Below, piece by piece: positions 53,927 through 64,000 of a stretch of 64,000 bases of DNA. The stretch comes from Staphylococcus auricularis. Its GTDB lineage: Bacteria; Bacillota; Bacilli; Staphylococcales; Staphylococcaceae. The DNA is taken from the NCBI RefSeq assembly GCF_001500315.1, contig NZ_LLER01000020.1:62001-126000 (forward strand), written 5' to 3'. Both the position numbers and the translations under genes were made by a program. The notes under the pieces are model-generated. The model ran no database searches, had not been told where the DNA came from, and was given only the letters and a program-made list of their open reading frames with translations. Within the stretch, counting starts at the first letter, position 1. Every line of letters starts with the position of its first letter.

Positions 53927-55315
53927 ATGAGAAACAAAAGAAATGTCAAAAATGGGAGCACATTGCTGATAGGAATTGTGCTCAGTGTTTTAACGTTTTG
54001 GTTGTTTAGTAATTCATTATTAAATGCAGCACCAAAGATTCAACAAGATTTCGATAGTAGTGGCAGTACGATTAACATTGCAATCAGTATAACGGCACTC
54101 TTTGCAGGTATGTTTGTCGTTGTAGCTGGTAATTTTTCCGATAAGTATGGCTATGTCAAAATGGTTTATATCGGTCTCGCACTCAACATTATCGGTTCAT
54201 TATTCGTGGTCATTGCCCCTGGCGTCTTCATATTAATTATTGGACGTGTAATCCAAGGGCTTTCTGCAGCGGTCATCATGCCGTCTACACTTTCATTAAT
54301 CAAAGCCTTTTTTGATGAAGAGAAGCGGCAGATGGCACTCAGTTATTGGTCTATCGGCTCATGGGGTGGTGCTGGCGTCGCATCATTTTTAGGAGGACTC
54401 GTTTCATCAACAGTAGGGTGGAAATGGATCTTCGTCATCTCTATCGTGCTATCTATTCTTTCTATGTTGCTAATTAAAGGGACACCTGAAGCGAAAGCTT
54501 CGCAATATCAGCATCAAAAAATTGATTTTGTCGGTACTGTGATTTTCATCGTCATGATCTTTAGCTTGAATTTCGTCATTACGCAATCATCTCAGTATGG
54601 TCTGTTATCCTTCACCATTCTCGGCGCATTTGGCACATTTGTCATTGCAGGTCTTCTCTTTATATTAGTAGAAGTGAAAAAACAACATCCGCTGATTGAT
54701 TTTAAATTACTGGCTAATAAAGGTTATACCGGTGCAACGGTATCCAATTTCTTAATGAATGCGGTCGCAGGGACACTCATTGTCGGTAATTCATTCGCTG
54801 AAGAAGCGCTAGGCTTCAATGAATTTCAGTCGGGTGCTTTAACAATTACATATTTAATCACGGTCATTGTCACTATTCGTATCGGTGAGAAGATTCTCCA
54901 ACATTTAGGTGCGAAAAAACCAATGGTCATTGGCAGTATCTTGAATATGTGCGGGATCTTATGTATTTCTTTCGTCTTTTTACCACCTGTCGCTTATGTC
55001 GTCAGTTGTGTGATTGGTTATTTCTTATACGGTTTAGGTCTAGGATTTTACGCAACACCATCAATGGATACTGCGCTTGAAAATGCACCAGATGAAGAAG
55101 TCGGCATGGCATCAGGTATTTATAAAATGTCTTCTTCACTCGGTAATGCATTTGGTGTCGCTCTCTCAGGTAGTCTGTATGCAATCGGGAAATCCATTTC
55201 TGATGCTTATTTAGGTGCGACATTTGGATTTTATCTGAATGTAGGCATTGCGTTACTCACATTCATCTTACTTCAACTGTTAATACCTAAAGCGACACAG
55301 ATGAAGCAAAACTAA
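53927..55315 (+). CDS. norB: NorB-like MFS multidrug transporter
   Basis: The 462-residue protein has the length of S. aureus NorB (463). It shares long stretches of its pattern: LLIGIVLSVLTFWLF, IQGLSAAVIMPSTLSLIKAFF, ALSYWSIGSWGGAGV, GYTGATVSNFLMNAVAGTLIV and LGLGFYATPSMDTALENAP. NorB is a proton-driven pump for fluoroquinolones, quaternary ammonium and other compounds. NorC is the near alternative. It has an RBS-like GGAGTGAAATGTA upstream of the ATG. It is followed by a very long hairpin. Confidence 0.85.
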   Translation: MRNKRNVKNGSTLLIGIVLSVLTFWLFSNSLLNAAPKIQQDFDSSGSTINIAISITALFAGMFVVVAGNFSDKYGYVKMVYIGLALNIIGSLFVVIAPGVFILIIGRVIQGLSAAVIMPSTLSLIKAFFDEEKRQMALSYWSIGSWGGAGVASFLGGLVSSTVGWKWIFVISIVLSILSMLLIKGTPEAKASQYQHQKIDFVGTVIFIVMIFSLNFVITQSSQYGLLSFTILGAFGTFVIAGLLFILVEVKKQHPLIDFKLLANKGYTGATVSNFLMNAVAGTLIVGNSFAEEALGFNEFQSGALTITYLITVIVTIRIGEKILQHLGAKKPMVIGSILNMCGILCISFVFLPPVAYVVSCVIGYFLYGLGLGFYATPSMDTALENAPDEEVGMASGIYKMSSSLGNAFGVALSGSLYAIGKSISDAYLGATFGFYLNVGIALLTFILLQLLIPKATQMKQN

Positions 55316-55376
55316 CTCAGTGATCGTTATTTAAAACAACTAGCTTTATTCTAGTCACATCAACACAAGCATATAA

Positions 55377-55446
55377 AAAAGGTAGCGTGTCAAACACTGT
55401 AAGGGAAAATGGACTCCCTCACAATGCTTGGACATGCTACCTTTTA
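55377..55446. terminator. 70-base long hairpin terminator between norB and the DUF2922 gene
   Basis: AAAAGGTAGC-TGTC pairs with GACATGCTACCTTTT, and the inner part CA-TGT-AGGGA pairs with TCCCT-ACA-TG. The ends are A- and T-rich, so it works for both convergent genes. Confidence 0.8.
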
Positions 55447-55467
55447 TTTTGATTTAAAGCTCATGCA

Positions 55468-55701
55468 TTACGCATGGGCAGGTTGGTATGTGAATATCGT
55501 TTGTGTCGTCTTACTGATGAGCTGTGCACTATGAATACGGCTTGGTATGCCGCTTGTCGGACGTAAGATATCTAAATCTAACAGTGCTTTCATATTGTCT
55601 CGAACGACGGTTTCGCTAGGTACAGTGATAATGTTTGGCAAACTCAATTTGATCTGTTTATTGGTGTGATCAGTGAAAATTAATTCCAATGTTTGGTTCA
55701 T
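55468..55701 (-). CDS. DUF2922 family small protein
   Basis: The 77-residue protein begins MNQTLELIFTDHTNKQIKLSLP and fits DUF2922. The start at 55701 follows AAGGAGGG. It forms a two-gene unit with the DUF1659 gene 13 bases upstream. The pair occurs together in many low-GC Gram-positives. The function is unknown. Confidence 0.75.
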   Translation of the reverse strand: MNQTLELIFTDHTNKQIKLSLPNIITVPSETVVRDNMKALLDLDILRPTSGIPSRIHSAQLISKTTQTIFTYQPAHA

Positions 55702-55714
55702 GCTAAATCCCTCC

Positions 55715-55921
55715 TTAGTTAAGTTCAGTTGTACGTGTGACTTGAATCGACTCAAATTTTTCGTCGACTAAAAGTTCAATGATTTGTTTGAAAGCTTTCA
55801 TTGAATTTTGGCTTACATTGGGGTTGAGTTGGGTAAAACGTCTACGAGACGTTACGGCTTTACCCTCCTCGTTCACTTTGGTCTGAATTAAAGTCAATGC
55901 GAGTTGTTCTGCTTGGTTCAT
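55715..55921 (-). CDS. DUF1659 family small protein
   Basis: The 68-residue protein has the DUF1659 pattern, ending in a hydrophobic helix and IQVTRTTELN. The ATG follows AAAGGAGG. It is the first gene of the pair with DUF2922; both are short, soluble and of unknown function. Confidence 0.75.
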   Translation of the reverse strand: MNQAEQLALTLIQTKVNEEGKAVTSRRRFTQLNPNVSQNSMKAFKQIIELLVDEKFESIQVTRTTELN

Positions 55922-56061
55922 TGTAATGACCTCCTTTCACTTTATATATCGAAAGTGATGATGAAAGGGGTTAAATATAAATGAGATAATATGTAACACT
56001 TTCATGTTACTTAAATGTAGTTTATTATTGTTTATGGAACGTATATGATAGGGGTGATTAT

Positions 56062-56613
56062 ATGAATCAAGTCAATCCCATTCGAGACATGAATGAAATT
56101 AAGGCGATGTATGAGGTGTTACGTGCGAGATCCCAACGTGATTATTTATTTTTTAAATTCGCCATACATACAGGTGTAAAGTTGTCTGAATTATTACATT
56201 TAACGGTCAAAGATTTAAAAAATGATTCCGGAGAGATCAAATTGTATTGGGTAGAGCCCCATGCGGCTAACATCCACATTATGTTTCCGGAAGATTTACG
56301 TGAAGAACTTTCGCAATACATCTCACATGAACAGTTAAATGATTGCGATTTGTTGTTCCAATCCAATCGGACACATCACTGTCTATCTAGACAACAAGCA
56401 TATCGTATTATACGTGCTGCCGCTGCTGATATTGGCATGTTACATATCGGTTTAACGACCTTACGTAAAACGTTTGCTTATCACGCATATCAATCGGGTA
56501 TATCAATATCTATTATCCAAAAATATTTGGGCCATCAAACTACAATAGAAACAATGAAATTTATTGGTATATCGAAAAAAGCAAGTCTCACGACGATTGC
56601 TTTAAACCTATAA
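56062..56613 (+). CDS. tyrosine-recombinase-fold protein with degenerate active site
   Basis: The 183-residue protein corresponds to the catalytic domain of tyrosine recombinases without the N-terminal core-binding part. Most catalytic residues are altered: the first Arg is Lys (TGVKLSEL), the HxLRH box is TTLRKT, so only the second Arg remains, and the Tyr nucleophile is Phe (TMKFIGI). The YLGH motif is kept. It is therefore unlikely to recombine DNA and may have become a DNA-binding or structural protein. The RBS GGGGTG precedes the ATG. It ends 14 bases before mnhA2, so it may be co-transcribed with the antiporter operon. Confidence 0.75.
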   Translation: MNQVNPIRDMNEIKAMYEVLRARSQRDYLFFKFAIHTGVKLSELLHLTVKDLKNDSGEIKLYWVEPHAANIHIMFPEDLREELSQYISHEQLNDCDLLFQSNRTHHCLSRQQAYRIIRAAAADIGMLHIGLTTLRKTFAYHAYQSGISISIIQKYLGHQTTIETMKFIGISKKASLTTIALNL

Positions 56614-56627
56614 CAAAGGAGGCGTGA

Positions 56628-59024
56628 ATGAGCTTGATTTACCTATTTATAGCGATTATCGCTATCATATGTCTCGTGTTACTCACACTGAGTCATACTA
56701 AGTTAGCACGTTACGCTGGTTGGCTTGCATTAATTGCTCCAGTCATTGCTTCTGTATACTTCTTAGTGCAAATTCCAAAAGTACTCCAGGGTCATTTCAC
56801 TACGATTAAAATTCCTTGGGTCGCAGCACTAGATGTCAATATCGACTTCAGGCTAGACGGGTTGAGTTTATTATTCGGCTTACTCATTTCAGTTATTGGG
56901 GTTGCTGTATTTTTCTATGCAACACAGTATCTTTCAGCAGATGAAGATAATTTGCCTCGTTTCTACGCTTATCTATTGCTCTTCATGTTAAGTATGCTAG
57001 GGGTTGTAACCTCAAACAATACGATTTTAATGTACGTCTTTTGGGAATTAACAAGTGTTTCTTCCTTCTTACTTATTTCTTATTGGTATAGTAAAAATGA
57101 TAGTCAATATGGTGCCATGTTATCGTTCGTCATTACTGTATTAGGTGGTTTGGCTATGTTAGCCGGCTTCATGATGATCTACAGTGTGACAGGAACAAAT
57201 ACGATTACTGAAATTTTAGCTCAAAAATCTGAGCTCGCACATGATCCATTATTCATACCAATCATTATTATGTTATTACTTGGTGCATTTACTAAATCAC
57301 CACAATTTCCATTCCATGTATGGTTACCTAAAGCGATGGCTGCACCAACTCCGGTCAGTGCTTATCTACACTCTGCAACCATGGTTAAAGCAGGGATATA
57401 CTTACTACTCAGATTCACACCGGTATTAGGTCTCAGTGATTTCTACATATATGTTGTGACTTTCGCAGGTCTCATCACAATGATGTTCGGTGCCGTGAAT
57501 GCCATCCGTCAATATGACTTAAAAGGTATTCTTGCATACTCTACAATCAGTCAGCTCGGTATGATCATGTCTATGGTTGGACTCGGCGGTGGATTTGCAC
57601 AACACACATCAGATGGACTCGCAAGTGCTTATGCATTCATCTTATTCACAGCATTATTCCATCTCTTCAACCATGCGATTTATAAATGTGCACTCTTCAT
57701 GGGTGCCGGTATCGTGGACCATGAAACAGGTACACGTGATATTCGTAACTTATCAGGTTTAAGAAAAGTATTACCTATCACACATATCGTGATGTTACTC
57801 GGTGCACTCTCAATGGCAGGTATTCCATTCTTGAATGGTTTCTTAAGTAAAGAAATGTTCTTTGATGGCTTAGTCAATGCGACTGAGTTACCACAGTTTG
57901 GCACAATCTTAACTGTAATCATTGCTGCTATTGGTGTCATCGCAAGTATCTTTACATTGATTTACGGTGTACATTTAGTGAAAGAAACGTTCTGGGGTGA
58001 CTATGACAAAGCTGATATCCCGAACGATCATGTACATGAACCGAAATTATTCGTCTTACCTTCAGCCATTTTAGCAGTGCTCATTCCGGTCATCTTCTTC
58101 ATACCAAATGTATTTGGAGATGCAGTGATTCTGCCAGCGTTACGTGGTATGACAATCGGTTCAGCCGTCGATCAGTATGCGCCACACATTTCACAATGGC
58201 ACGGCGTCAACTTACCATTAATCTTAAGTGTCATTGTCATCGTTGTTGGTTTCATCGCTGTACTTTCTATCGATTGGAAACGCATCGCAGACAAATTCCA
58301 ACGCGGTTCTCTTACATCCGGTTATGCTAGCATTTATCGTTTGTTTGAACATAATTCTGGTTATGCCGTTCGTGTTTTAATGAACAACCGCTTAAACCAT
58401 TACATTATCGTGACGCTATTAATTTTCATGGCACTCGTCGTATACGGTGTTATTCGAACAGGCATGCCTCACTTACATCAAATTCACATCGGTGAGTTTG
58501 GTCCACTAGAAGTAATCATTACGATTGTCGTATTCATTCTAGGTATCGCACTGATCTTTATCCGTCAACGTCTCACAATGGTTATCTTGAACGGTATTAT
58601 TGGTTATGCGGTTATCATCTTCTTCATCGTGATGAAAGCACCAGACTTAGTGCTTACGCAACTCGTGGTTGAAACGATTACGACAATGTTATTTATCGTC
58701 AGCTTCTCACGCTTACCAAACGTACCGCGTAGTAATGTGAATAAACGACGTGAAACAATCAAGATTATCGTATCACTCATCATGGCATTAACCGTCGTCT
58801 TCCTTATCTTTGTCACACAACAAAGTGATTCAATCGGTACTATTTCAACGTTCTATCACAAAGCGGATGAACTTGCAGGCGGTAAAAATATCGTCAACGC
58901 CATCTTAGGTGACTTCCGCGGATTCGATACAATGTTTGAAACCTTAGTATTGATTATTGCAGGATTAGGTATTTATACGTTACTTAACTTTAAAGATCGG
59001 AGGGGTCAAGATGAAAGAGAATGA
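56628..59024 (+). CDS. mnhA2: Na+/H+ antiporter Mnh2 subunit A
   Basis: The 798-residue, roughly 20-segment protein is the large MrpA-type subunit related to complex I NuoL. It has conserved motifs [52 protein letters not shown] and the MrpB-like extra segments at the C-terminus. S. aureus MnhA2 has 800 residues. AAAGGAGG lies before the ATG. It is the first of seven overlapping genes whose products form one membrane complex exchanging Na+ or K+ for protons. Confidence 0.97.
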   Translation: MSLIYLFIAIIAIICLVLLTLSHTKLARYAGWLALIAPVIASVYFLVQIPKVLQGHFTTIKIPWVAALDVNIDFRLDGLSLLFGLLISVIGVAVFFYATQYLSADEDNLPRFYAYLLLFMLSMLGVVTSNNTILMYVFWELTSVSSFLLISYWYSKNDSQYGAMLSFVITVLGGLAMLAGFMMIYSVTGTNTITEILAQKSELAHDPLFIPIIIMLLLGAFTKSPQFPFHVWLPKAMAAPTPVSAYLHSATMVKAGIYLLLRFTPVLGLSDFYIYVVTFAGLITMMFGAVNAIRQYDLKGILAYSTISQLGMIMSMVGLGGGFAQHTSDGLASAYAFILFTALFHLFNHAIYKCALFMGAGIVDHETGTRDIRNLSGLRKVLPITHIVMLLGALSMAGIPFLNGFLSKEMFFDGLVNATELPQFGTILTVIIAAIGVIASIFTLIYGVHLVKETFWGDYDKADIPNDHVHEPKLFVLPSAILAVLIPVIFFIPNVFGDAVILPALRGMTIGSAVDQYAPHISQWHGVNLPLILSVIVIVVGFIAVLSIDWKRIADKFQRGSLTSGYASIYRLFEHNSGYAVRVLMNNRLNHYIIVTLLIFMALVVYGVIRTGMPHLHQIHIGEFGPLEVIITIVVFILGIALIFIRQRLTMVILNGIIGYAVIIFFIVMKAPDLVLTQLVVETITTMLFIVSFSRLPNVPRSNVNKRRETIKIIVSLIMALTVVFLIFVTQQSDSIGTISTFYHKADELAGGKNIVNAILGDFRGFDTMFETLVLIIAGLGIYTLLNFKDRRGQDERE

Positions 59025-59436
59025 TGTTGTCTTAAAAACGGTAACGAAAATTGTCGTCTTTATCTTATTAACATTTGGTTTCTACGTGTTCTTTGCAGGA
59101 CATAACAATCCAGGTGGTGGCTTTATTGGAGGACTCATCTTCAGTTCGGCATTCCTACTCATGTTCTTGGCCTTCGATGTGAAACAGGTTCTCCTTTCAT
59201 TACCTGTTGATTTTAGAATTTTAATGATCATCGGCTCATTGATTACTGTCGCAACGGCTGTCGTTCCGATGTTCTTCGGTAAACCGTTCCTTTACCAAAC
59301 AGACGCACACATTGATTTGCCGTTATTAGGCGATTTACACGTGACAACCGTGACGCTCTTTGAATCAGGTGTCTTACTCACAGTCGTCGGCGTCGTTGTA
59401 ACCGTCATGTTGTCGATCAGTGGTGGTCGCTCATGA
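59011..59436 (+). CDS. mnhB2: Na+/H+ antiporter Mnh2 subunit B
   Basis: The 141-residue MrpB-type subunit has four membrane segments. The sequence [20 protein letters not shown] is the MnhB signature. It overlaps mnhA2 by 14 bases and mnhC2 by 4 bases, with GGAGGGG as RBS inside mnhA2, so translation is coupled. Confidence 0.96.
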   Translation: MKENDVVLKTVTKIVVFILLTFGFYVFFAGHNNPGGGFIGGLIFSSAFLLMFLAFDVKQVLLSLPVDFRILMIIGSLITVATAVVPMFFGKPFLYQTDAHIDLPLLGDLHVTTVTLFESGVLLTVVGVVVTVMLSISGGRS

Positions 59437-59780
59437 ATATGATCTTGTTATTGGTGATTGGTTTCTTAGTATTTATCGGAACGTACATGATACTATCAAT
59501 CAATCTCATCAGAATTGTCATCGGGATTTCCATTTACACTCATGCAGGGAACCTCATCATTATGAGCATGGGTCATTATGGTCAACATATGTCGGAGCCG
59601 TTGATCGCTTCGGGGAAACAATACTTTGTGGACCCGTTACTCCAAGCTTTAGTGTTAACAGCGATCGTTATCGGATTTGCGATGACAGCCTTTCTACTCG
59701 TGTTAGTTTATAGAACTTACCGTGTAACGAAAGAGGATGAAATCGATGTACTGAGAGGAGCGGATGACAACGATGAATAA
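59433..59780 (+). CDS. mnhC2: Na+/H+ antiporter Mnh2 subunit C
   Basis: The 115-residue MrpC/NuoK-like subunit has three membrane segments and the pattern [26 protein letters not shown] and [17 protein letters not shown]. It overlaps B by 4 bases and D by 17 bases. Confidence 0.96.
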   Translation: MNMILLLVIGFLVFIGTYMILSINLIRIVIGISIYTHAGNLIIMSMGHYGQHMSEPLIASGKQYFVDPLLQALVLTAIVIGFAMTAFLLVLVYRTYRVTKEDEIDVLRGADDNDE

Positions 59781-61278
59781 TCTATTAATCTTACTCATGT
59801 TGCTCCCGATGCTCGGTGCACTATTACTTGTATTTATTCGTAAACGTAATCTCTTATCACGTATTTTATCTGGCGGGGTCATGGCTGTTACAACAATACT
59901 CGCGTTGTGTTTATTGATTTACGTCATGAATCATAAACCGCTCGTGTTAGACTTTGCGGGATGGCGCGCACCGTTTGGGATTCAATTCGTTGGTGACCCA
60001 TTAAGTCTCTTACTTGTTACAACATCAAGCTTTGTGGTCACAATGATTATCGCTTATGGGTTTGGCCGTGCTGAAAAACGTGCCATTCGTTACTACTTAC
60101 CAAGCTTTATCTTATTCCTAACCGTCGGAGTGATTGGTTCATTCTTAACTGCAGACTTATTTAACCTTTATGTTATGTTCGAGGTTATGCTCCTCGCATC
60201 ATTCGTATTGGTTACGTTAGGACAATCAGTTGAACAATTGAGAGCAGCCATCATTTACGTCGTATTAAACATACTCGGTTCTTGGTTGCTACTACTCGGT
60301 ATCGGTTTACTTTATAAATTAACTGGTACATTAAACTTCTCACATGTAGCACAACGTATCAGTGAGTTAAACGATAATCGTACTGTACTCATCATTTCAA
60401 TGGTCTTCTTAGTTGCATTCGCTTCTAAAGCAGCATTGGTTGTGTTCATGTGGTTACCGAAAGCATATGCGGTATTAAACACAGAACTTGCTGCACTCTT
60501 CGCAGCATTGATGACAAAAGTTGGGGCATATGCCCTTATCCGATTCTTTACTTTAATCTTTGATAGCTATGCAGAAATTACACATCCATTACTCGTGTTC
60601 TTAGCTTGCTTAACAATGATTATTGGTGCCTTTGGTGTCCTTGCCTATAGAGACATTAAGAAAATCGCAGCTTACCAAGTTGTGTTATCCATCGGATATA
60701 TTATTCTCGGACTCGGTTCCCATACATTTGAAGGAGTTAACGGTGCGATCTTCTACCTTGTCAACGATATCATCGTCAAGACACTGTTGTTCTTTATCAT
60801 TGGTGCATTGGTGTACATGACAGGTTATCGACAATACCGCTCGCTCTACGGTTTAGCGAGAAAGGAACCGTTCTTCGGTGTTTGTTTCTTTATCATGATT
60901 CTCGCAATCGGTGGTGTGCCGCCATTTAGTGGTTTCCCAGGAAAACTTTATATTTTCAACGGTGCGATCGAAAATGGCAACTACATCGGTTTAGCGTTAC
61001 TCATCATTACAAGCTTAATTGCGATGTATTCCCTCTTTAGAATCTTCTTCGTCATGTACTCTGGTGATGAAGAAAATGGTAAAGAAATCCAATACAATCG
61101 CATCCCAAGATGTCGTAAAGGTGTCATTGGTGTCATTGCAGGCGCTGTCGTATTACTCGGTATTTTCGCACCTGCAGTATTCAAAGTGACTTCTGAAGCG
61201 ACACACTTAAACTTGGATGATGGTGTTTATGAACAAACCGTCAACCCGCACTTAGTTAAGGAGGATGATAGACAGTGA
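59764..61278 (+). CDS. mnhD2: Na+/H+ antiporter Mnh2 subunit D
   Basis: The 504-residue, roughly 14-segment subunit is the NuoN/M-like MrpD. Key regions are [15 protein letters not shown] (ion-path Glu), [41 protein letters not shown] and PPFSGFPGK. The first ATG (59764) is close to AGAGG; the ATG at 59773 fits the family N-terminus (MNNLLIL) slightly better. It overlaps mnhE2 by 4 bases. Confidence 0.96.
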   Translation: MTTMNNLLILLMLLPMLGALLLVFIRKRNLLSRILSGGVMAVTTILALCLLIYVMNHKPLVLDFAGWRAPFGIQFVGDPLSLLLVTTSSFVVTMIIAYGFGRAEKRAIRYYLPSFILFLTVGVIGSFLTADLFNLYVMFEVMLLASFVLVTLGQSVEQLRAAIIYVVLNILGSWLLLLGIGLLYKLTGTLNFSHVAQRISELNDNRTVLIISMVFLVAFASKAALVVFMWLPKAYAVLNTELAALFAALMTKVGAYALIRFFTLIFDSYAEITHPLLVFLACLTMIIGAFGVLAYRDIKKIAAYQVVLSIGYIILGLGSHTFEGVNGAIFYLVNDIIVKTLLFFIIGALVYMTGYRQYRSLYGLARKEPFFGVCFFIMILAIGGVPPFSGFPGKLYIFNGAIENGNYIGLALLIITSLIAMYSLFRIFFVMYSGDEENGKEIQYNRIPRCRKGVIGVIAGAVVLLGIFAPAVFKVTSEATHLNLDDGVYEQTVNPHLVKEDDRQ

Positions 61279-61757
61279 GACAAGTCGTATTAAATATTGT
61301 TATTGCTTTCTTATGGGTCCTCTTTCAAGATGAAGATTCGTTCAAATTGACGACATTCTGTGCGGGTTATCTCATCGGTTTACTCGTAATCTATATTCTA
61401 CATCGCTTCTTCGGACAAGAATTCTACATAAAAAAAATATGGGTTGCGATTAAGTTCTTAGCTGTTTATTTGTATCAGCTCGCTACATCTAGTATTTCGA
61501 TCATTACTTATATTTTATTTAAAACGAATGATATGAACCCAGGATTAGTGACTTATGAAACAGATTTAGAAAGTGATTGGGAAATCGCGTTCCTCACAAT
61601 CTTAATCATTATCACACCAGGGTCAACGGTGATTCGTATTTCTAAAGAAAATAAAAAATTCTTCCTCCATGCGATCGATATTTCTGACCAGGAGAAAGAA
61701 AAATTGTTGAGTAGTATTAAGCAATACGAAAATCTCATTCTGGAGGTGACACATTAA
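61275..61757 (+). CDS. mnhE2: Na+/H+ antiporter Mnh2 subunit E
   Basis: The 160-residue MrpE subunit uses a GTG start with AAGGAGG upstream. Two or three N-terminal membrane segments are followed by a soluble part with [16 protein letters not shown], a family hallmark. Its stop overlaps the mnhF2 start. Confidence 0.95.
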   Translation: MRQVVLNIVIAFLWVLFQDEDSFKLTTFCAGYLIGLLVIYILHRFFGQEFYIKKIWVAIKFLAVYLYQLATSSISIITYILFKTNDMNPGLVTYETDLESDWEIAFLTILIIITPGSTVIRISKENKKFFLHAIDISDQEKEKLLSSIKQYENLILEVTH

Positions 61758-62056
61758 TGGAAGCACTCACGAATTTCTTTATCACTGCAGCAGCGATTAT
61801 CTTTGGTATTGCTTTGTTCATCACGTTATATCGGTTGATCAAAGGACCTACCACTGCAGACCGTGTCGTAACTTTCGATGCGACAAGTGCTATCTTGATG
61901 TCACTGGTAGGAACGTTAAGTATTATCTTTAAAACCGTCTCTTTCTTGGATTCCATCCTGTTAATCGCGATTATTTCGTTCGTAAGTACGGTGTCTATTT
62001 CGCGATTCATAGAAGGGGGGCACGTCTTTAATGGGAACAGTAAACGAAATCGTTAA
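61757..62056 (+). CDS. mnhF2: Na+/H+ antiporter Mnh2 subunit F
   Basis: The 99-residue MrpF subunit has three membrane segments and the signature [17 protein letters not shown], with an Asp in the second segment expected to matter for transport. It overlaps subunit E by 1 base and subunit G by 26 bases. Confidence 0.95.
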   Translation: MEALTNFFITAAAIIFGIALFITLYRLIKGPTTADRVVTFDATSAILMSLVGTLSIIFKTVSFLDSILLIAIISFVSTVSISRFIEGGHVFNGNSKRNR

Positions 62057-62486
62057 TTTGATTGCGTCCTTTATGATCTTCCTCGGAAGTATTATCGCAT
62101 TGATTAGTTCAATCGGACTCGTGAAATTCCATGACGTCTTTTTACGAAGTCACGCCGCAACGAAAAGTTCGACGTTATCCTTACTACTTACATTAGTAGG
62201 TGTTATCGTGTTCTTCATTTCATACCAAGGTTACTTTAGTGTACGTATGATTTTAGCATTGGTATTCATCAACTTAACTTCTCCAGTCGGTGGACACTTG
62301 ATTTCACGTGCAGCTTATCGCACAGGGGCTTACATGTATCGTAAATCAGATACAACCCAACAAGTGAATACCTTGAGAAGTAATTCCGATACGAATTCTT
62401 TCGAACAACTGAAACGACGTGCACTAGAAAGAGAATCACTACGTCAACAATACAGTAAGAGTACAAATCAAAGTAATCAAGACTAG
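62031..62486 (+). CDS. mnhG2: Na+/H+ antiporter Mnh2 subunit G
   Basis: The 151-residue MrpG subunit has three membrane segments and [20 protein letters not shown], the MnhG hallmark. A hydrophilic C-terminal tail of about 45 residues, rich in Gln, Ser and Arg, is present. It closes the operon before a strong terminator. Confidence 0.95.
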   Translation: MGTVNEIVNLIASFMIFLGSIIALISSIGLVKFHDVFLRSHAATKSSTLSLLLTLVGVIVFFISYQGYFSVRMILALVFINLTSPVGGHLISRAAYRTGAYMYRKSDTTQQVNTLRSNSDTNSFEQLKRRALERESLRQQYSKSTNQSNQD

Positions 62487-62511
62487 AATGATAAATGAAT
62501 AAAAGATTTAT

Positions 62512-62576
62512 AGAAAGCATTGGGATGTCATTTACGCAGTTTAAAGCGTGAAGACGTCGCAATGCTTTCTTTTTTG
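62512..62576 (+). terminator. terminator of the mnh2 operon
   Basis: AGAAAGCATTG-GA-GTC pairs with GAC-TC-CAATGCTTTCT and is followed by a T-run. Confidence 0.85.
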
Positions 62577-62845
62577 TTTGAAAATGAGCGTTCAATCAAG
62601 ATTAGAAAAATGCTATAACCATACGTATTTATATGAGAGTGAACTTGCATGATGTCAGTCACGTAAGTTGTTAATATTGTGTAAAATAAGGTAAAATTAA
62701 TAAAACATCAATTTTAAAATGATTAAATCATTTTTGTAACGAGCGTGTCGCAATTAGTGCAATTTTGCTTGTTATGACAGTGGTTTGTATCGTTTTATAT
62801 CAAGTGATGCGGTGTTAATTAGAGAGGGAAGAAGCAGGTGGAAGC
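62577..62845 (+). other. intergenic region before the CPA1 antiporter gene
   Basis: No gene is seen. A modest hairpin TAACGAGC/GCTTGTTA (about 62737-62775) lies about 70 bases before the antiporter start, and the region should carry its promoter. Confidence 0.4.
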
Positions 62846-64000
62846 ATGCACGTTTTTGAAACATTACTTATATTTCTTATTCTGGTGATTATCAGTTCGT
62901 TGATCCATGTATTCTTACCTAAAGTACCCCTAGCATTCATACAAATTATTCTAGGTGGATTGTTGTACGTGACACCAATCCCAGTAGAATTCCACTTCGA
63001 TAGTGAACTCTTCATGGTCCTCATCGCGCCACTCCTATTCGTTGAAGGGGTGCACGTCTCGCGTGTTCACCTGGGACGATACATACGACCTGTCCTCATG
63101 ATGGCGATGGGACTCGTCGTGACGACCGTGATTGTCGTCGGCCTTTTCGTTCATTGGATTTGGCCTGAATTACCACTCGCAGCGGCCTTTGCGTTAGCGG
63201 CGATTCTCTGTCCGACTGATGCAGTGGCCGTTCAAGCGATTACGAAAGGTAAAGTGTTACCTAAAGGTGCAATGACCATTTTAGAAGGAGAGTCACTACT
63301 CAACGATGCTGCAGGTATCATTTCATTCAAGATTGCGGTAGCGACGTTAATAACTGGCGCATTTTCACTATGGGATGCGATTGGTCAATTCCTCATTTCA
63401 TCTATTGGTGGATTCCTCGTCGGTTTAGCGATTGGTGTACTCCTCGTTAGATTTAGAGTGACATTAACACGTCGAGGTATTGAAAACATTAATATGTTTA
63501 CCTTTATTCAGTTACTCACACCGTTTGTCACATATCTCGTCGCTGAAATGTTTCATGCCTCAGGTATTATCGCTGCAGTAGTGGCTGGTCTGGTCCACGG
63601 TTTCGAACGAGATCGTATTGCACAGGCTCGGACACGGTTACAGATGAGCTACAACCATACGTGGAATATTTTAAGCTATGCGTTAAATGGTTTTGTCTTT
63701 TCAATATTAGGATTTTTAGTACCAGAAGTTGTGGGTCGTATTATTACGAATGAACCTCACAATCTACTCTTTCTCATCATTGTAACGGTATTAGTAGCAA
63801 TCGCACTTTATCTCTTTCGCTTTTTATGGGTTTATGTGCTCTATCCGTATTTCTACTTACCGATTAGTCCCTTCCAAAAGTTAATGATGTTTAAAGACGA
63901 ATCCGAAGCATCGACCGAACAACCACCAAAACGAAGCATGTATGCGTTAATCATGTCGTTGTGCGGGGTGCACGGTACGATTTCACTCGCGATTGCGTTG
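62846..64000 (+). CDS. CPA1-family Na+/H+ antiporter (3' truncated by window end)
   Basis: An ATG at 62846 opens a frame that stays open to the window end, giving 385 residues of about 12 predicted segments without a stop. Motifs are PLLFVEG, CPTDAVAVQAI, LEGESLLNDAAG (the ion-site Glu-Ser and Asn-Asp) and GVHGTISLAIAL at the end. This is the NhaP/CPA1 pattern. In staphylococci such a gene is often found close to the mnh2 operon, and together they would support pH and salt homeostasis. The C-terminus is not visible. Confidence 0.9.
   Translation, partial: MHVFETLLIFLILVIISSLIHVFLPKVPLAFIQIILGGLLYVTPIPVEFHFDSELFMVLIAPLLFVEGVHVSRVHLGRYIRPVLMMAMGLVVTTVIVVGLFVHWIWPELPLAAAFALAAILCPTDAVAVQAITKGKVLPKGAMTILEGESLLNDAAGIISFKIAVATLITGAFSLWDAIGQFLISSIGGFLVGLAIGVLLVRFRVTLTRRGIENINMFTFIQLLTPFVTYLVAEMFHASGIIAAVVAGLVHGFERDRIAQARTRLQMSYNHTWNILSYALNGFVFSILGFLVPEVVGRIITNEPHNLLFLIIVTVLVAIALYLFRFLWVYVLYPYFYLPISPFQKLMMFKDESEASTEQPPKRSMYALIMSLCGVHGTISLAIAL

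Noticed and set aside
59420..59713. Alternative 97-codon frame across mnhB2/mnhC2
   Set aside because: It overlaps two clear mnh genes in another frame and has no family resemblance.

Overview
The window is low-GC chromosomal DNA from a Staphylococcus. The evidence is a sortase A gene, an IsdI-type heme oxygenase, the mhqR-mhqE-mhqD quinone-response locus, a complete mnh2 (Mrp-type) antiporter operon, a class 3 fructose-bisphosphatase, NorB-like and QacA-like efflux pumps, an SsaA-like CHAP secretory protein and AGGAGG-type ribosome binding sites throughout. Several features suggest a species other than S. aureus: a CDP-glycerol/glycosyltransferase cluster, a branched-chain-epimerase-like aminotransferase, and budA next to a FUSC protein. 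The species itself cannot be fixed from the sequence alone. No rRNA, tRNA, CRISPR array, prophage or intact insertion sequence was seen.

Layout. 1-5.2 kb: the end of gamma-glutamyltransferase, a class III aminotransferase, and an ECF transporter (S, T and fused A subunits) behind a good Fur box. 5.3-15.0 kb: an envelope-glycopolymer cluster with two GT2 enzymes, a CDP-glycerol transferase, a DUF6270 protein, gtaB and a GT2/CDP-glycerol transferase fusion. 15.2-17.3 kb: an Rsp-like AraC regulator broken by two frameshifts. 17.5-20.8 kb: a TetR-controlled MFS efflux pair. 21-24.8 kb: a long structured leader region, then a PfoR-like membrane protein and L-serine dehydratase, preceded by Rex-like, CcpA (cre) and CodY-like sites. 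24.8-31.9 kb: three acetyltransferases, srtA, a HAD phosphatase, Fur-boxed isdI, the MhqR regulon with two operators, and an SsaA-like protein. 32-40.2 kb: a DASS permease, a YkvI transporter, a CPA antiporter and fbp. The YkvI and CPA genes lie between two inverted copies of a 221-bp repeat, one of which carries a 109-bp nested insertion.

40.2-48.4 kb: a candidate structured RNA, a cre-controlled MFS gene with a frameshift, budA, a FUSC membrane protein, a tandem pair of paralogous membrane proteins, and a YdaT/DUF2188 protein behind a sigma-B-like promoter. 48.6-56.6 kb: a UvrA-like ABC protein, an M20 peptidase, two MFS pumps, a DUF1659/DUF2922 pair and a degenerate tyrosine-recombinase-fold protein. 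56.6-64 kb: mnhA2-G2 and a truncated CPA1 antiporter.

How the genes fit together. Several loci suggest stress and nutrient control: Fur (ECF transporter, isdI), MhqR (quinones), Rex/CcpA (serine catabolism), CcpA (MFS carboxylate transporter, possibly fbp) and sigma-B. The 5-15 kb cluster probably builds a glycerol-phosphate-containing surface polymer from CDP-glycerol and UDP-glucose. All three frameshifts found are consistent with single-base losses at or near homopolymer runs, so real gene decay and assembly error both need to be considered.
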